Of a stretch of 5,491 nt of DNA, positions 5,386 to 5,491 are shown piece by piece. Under the pieces are notes generated by a model. That model made no database searches and was not told the origin of the DNA. It saw only the letters and a program-made list of their open reading frames with translations. Position numbers and translations under genes: made by a program. This stretch comes from an uncultured Prevotella sp. (lineage in GTDB: Bacteria > Bacteroidota > Bacteroidia > Bacteroidales > Bacteroidaceae), in NCBI GenBank assembly GCA_934219025.1, contig CAKQDG010000125.1, forward strand, positions 1 to 5,491, read 5' to 3'. Numbering within the stretch: position 1 is the stretch's first letter; the number at the start of each line of letters is the position of its first letter.

Positions 5386-5491
5386 TTATTCAAAGTAGTA
5401 CAGGAAAGTAGCTACTCCCTCGAGAGCCTTCTTGCCAGTCTCTTTAATTTCGATGCGGAACTTGATTTCAGCCTTTGTAACGCCGCGTAGG
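5386..5491 (-). CDS. C-terminal fragment of an unidentified protein
   Basis: The last 34 codons and TAA stop of a minus-strand gene that begins outside the window. The visible residues alternate charged and hydrophobic positions (TKAEIKFRIEIKETGKK), typical of an amphipathic beta strand, followed by ALEGVATFLYYFE at the C-terminus. I do not recognise the family. That it is real coding sequence is supported by the frame running open to the window edge, by the TAA stop, and by a strong terminator about 70 nt downstream on the same strand. It is transcriptionally separated from the LRR-ppk-ppx operon by that terminator. Confidence 0.65.
   Translation of the reverse strand, partial: LRGVTKAEIKFRIEIKETGKKALEGVATFLYYFE

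Noticed and set aside
5325..5388. A minus-strand tRNA or tRNA-derived attachment site, suggested by the T-loop-like GTTCAAATCCC
   Set aside because: No matching T-stem 5' half, anticodon arm or acceptor partner is found upstream, and the motif is explained by the interleaved stems; no second copy or integrase is in view.

Overview
The window looks like a piece of a Bacteroidales chromosome, most likely Prevotella or a relative. The clearest sign is the promoter style: TAnnTTTG -7 boxes lie upstream of the tRNA, of the peptidase gene and of the polyphosphate operon, two of them with a TTTG -33 element 19-21 nt further up. Start codons have A-rich leaders and no convincing Shine-Dalgarno. BspA-type leucine-rich repeats also fit this group. 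The genus is an inference.

Layout. Bases 1-52 hold the 5' two thirds of a minus-strand tRNA-Arg(CCG), cut by the window edge. Bases 53-153 are a compact divergent promoter region in which the tRNA promoter and the promoter of the plus-strand gene interleave. Bases 154-948 encode an exported M15-family zinc peptidase, probably a lipoprotein, with four 21-bp tandem repeats just after the signal peptide. It converges with a minus-strand three-gene operon spanning 5126-968. In transcription order this operon holds a cytoplasmic BspA-like leucine-rich-repeat protein with a Ser/Lys-rich repetitive tail, polyphosphate kinase 1 (ppk1), and a short Ppx/GppA-family phosphatase (ppx). The LRR stop and the ppk start overlap as ATGA; ppk and ppx are 41 bp apart. 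Bases 5127-5385 are intergenic, with two candidate operon promoters, a pair of 8-bp direct repeats, a strong hairpin terminator and an interleaved inverted-repeat structure. The last ~106 bases are the 3' end of an unidentified minus-strand gene.

How the parts work together. Ppk1 makes inorganic polyphosphate from ATP and Ppx degrades it, so the operon carries both arms of polyphosphate turnover. The unusual part is the first gene. The LRR protein has no visible signal peptide, and its tail carries Ser at almost every third position with abundant Lys, Glu and Asp. It is translationally coupled to ppk through an A7 run that forms a correctly phased -1 slippery heptamer next to the LRR stop codon. 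I propose that the LRR protein is a polyphosphate-binding or Ppk-partner protein. This is inference and untested.

Two unrelated genes here carry coding minisatellites whose units are multiples of 3, so copy-number changes would alter protein length without breaking the frame.
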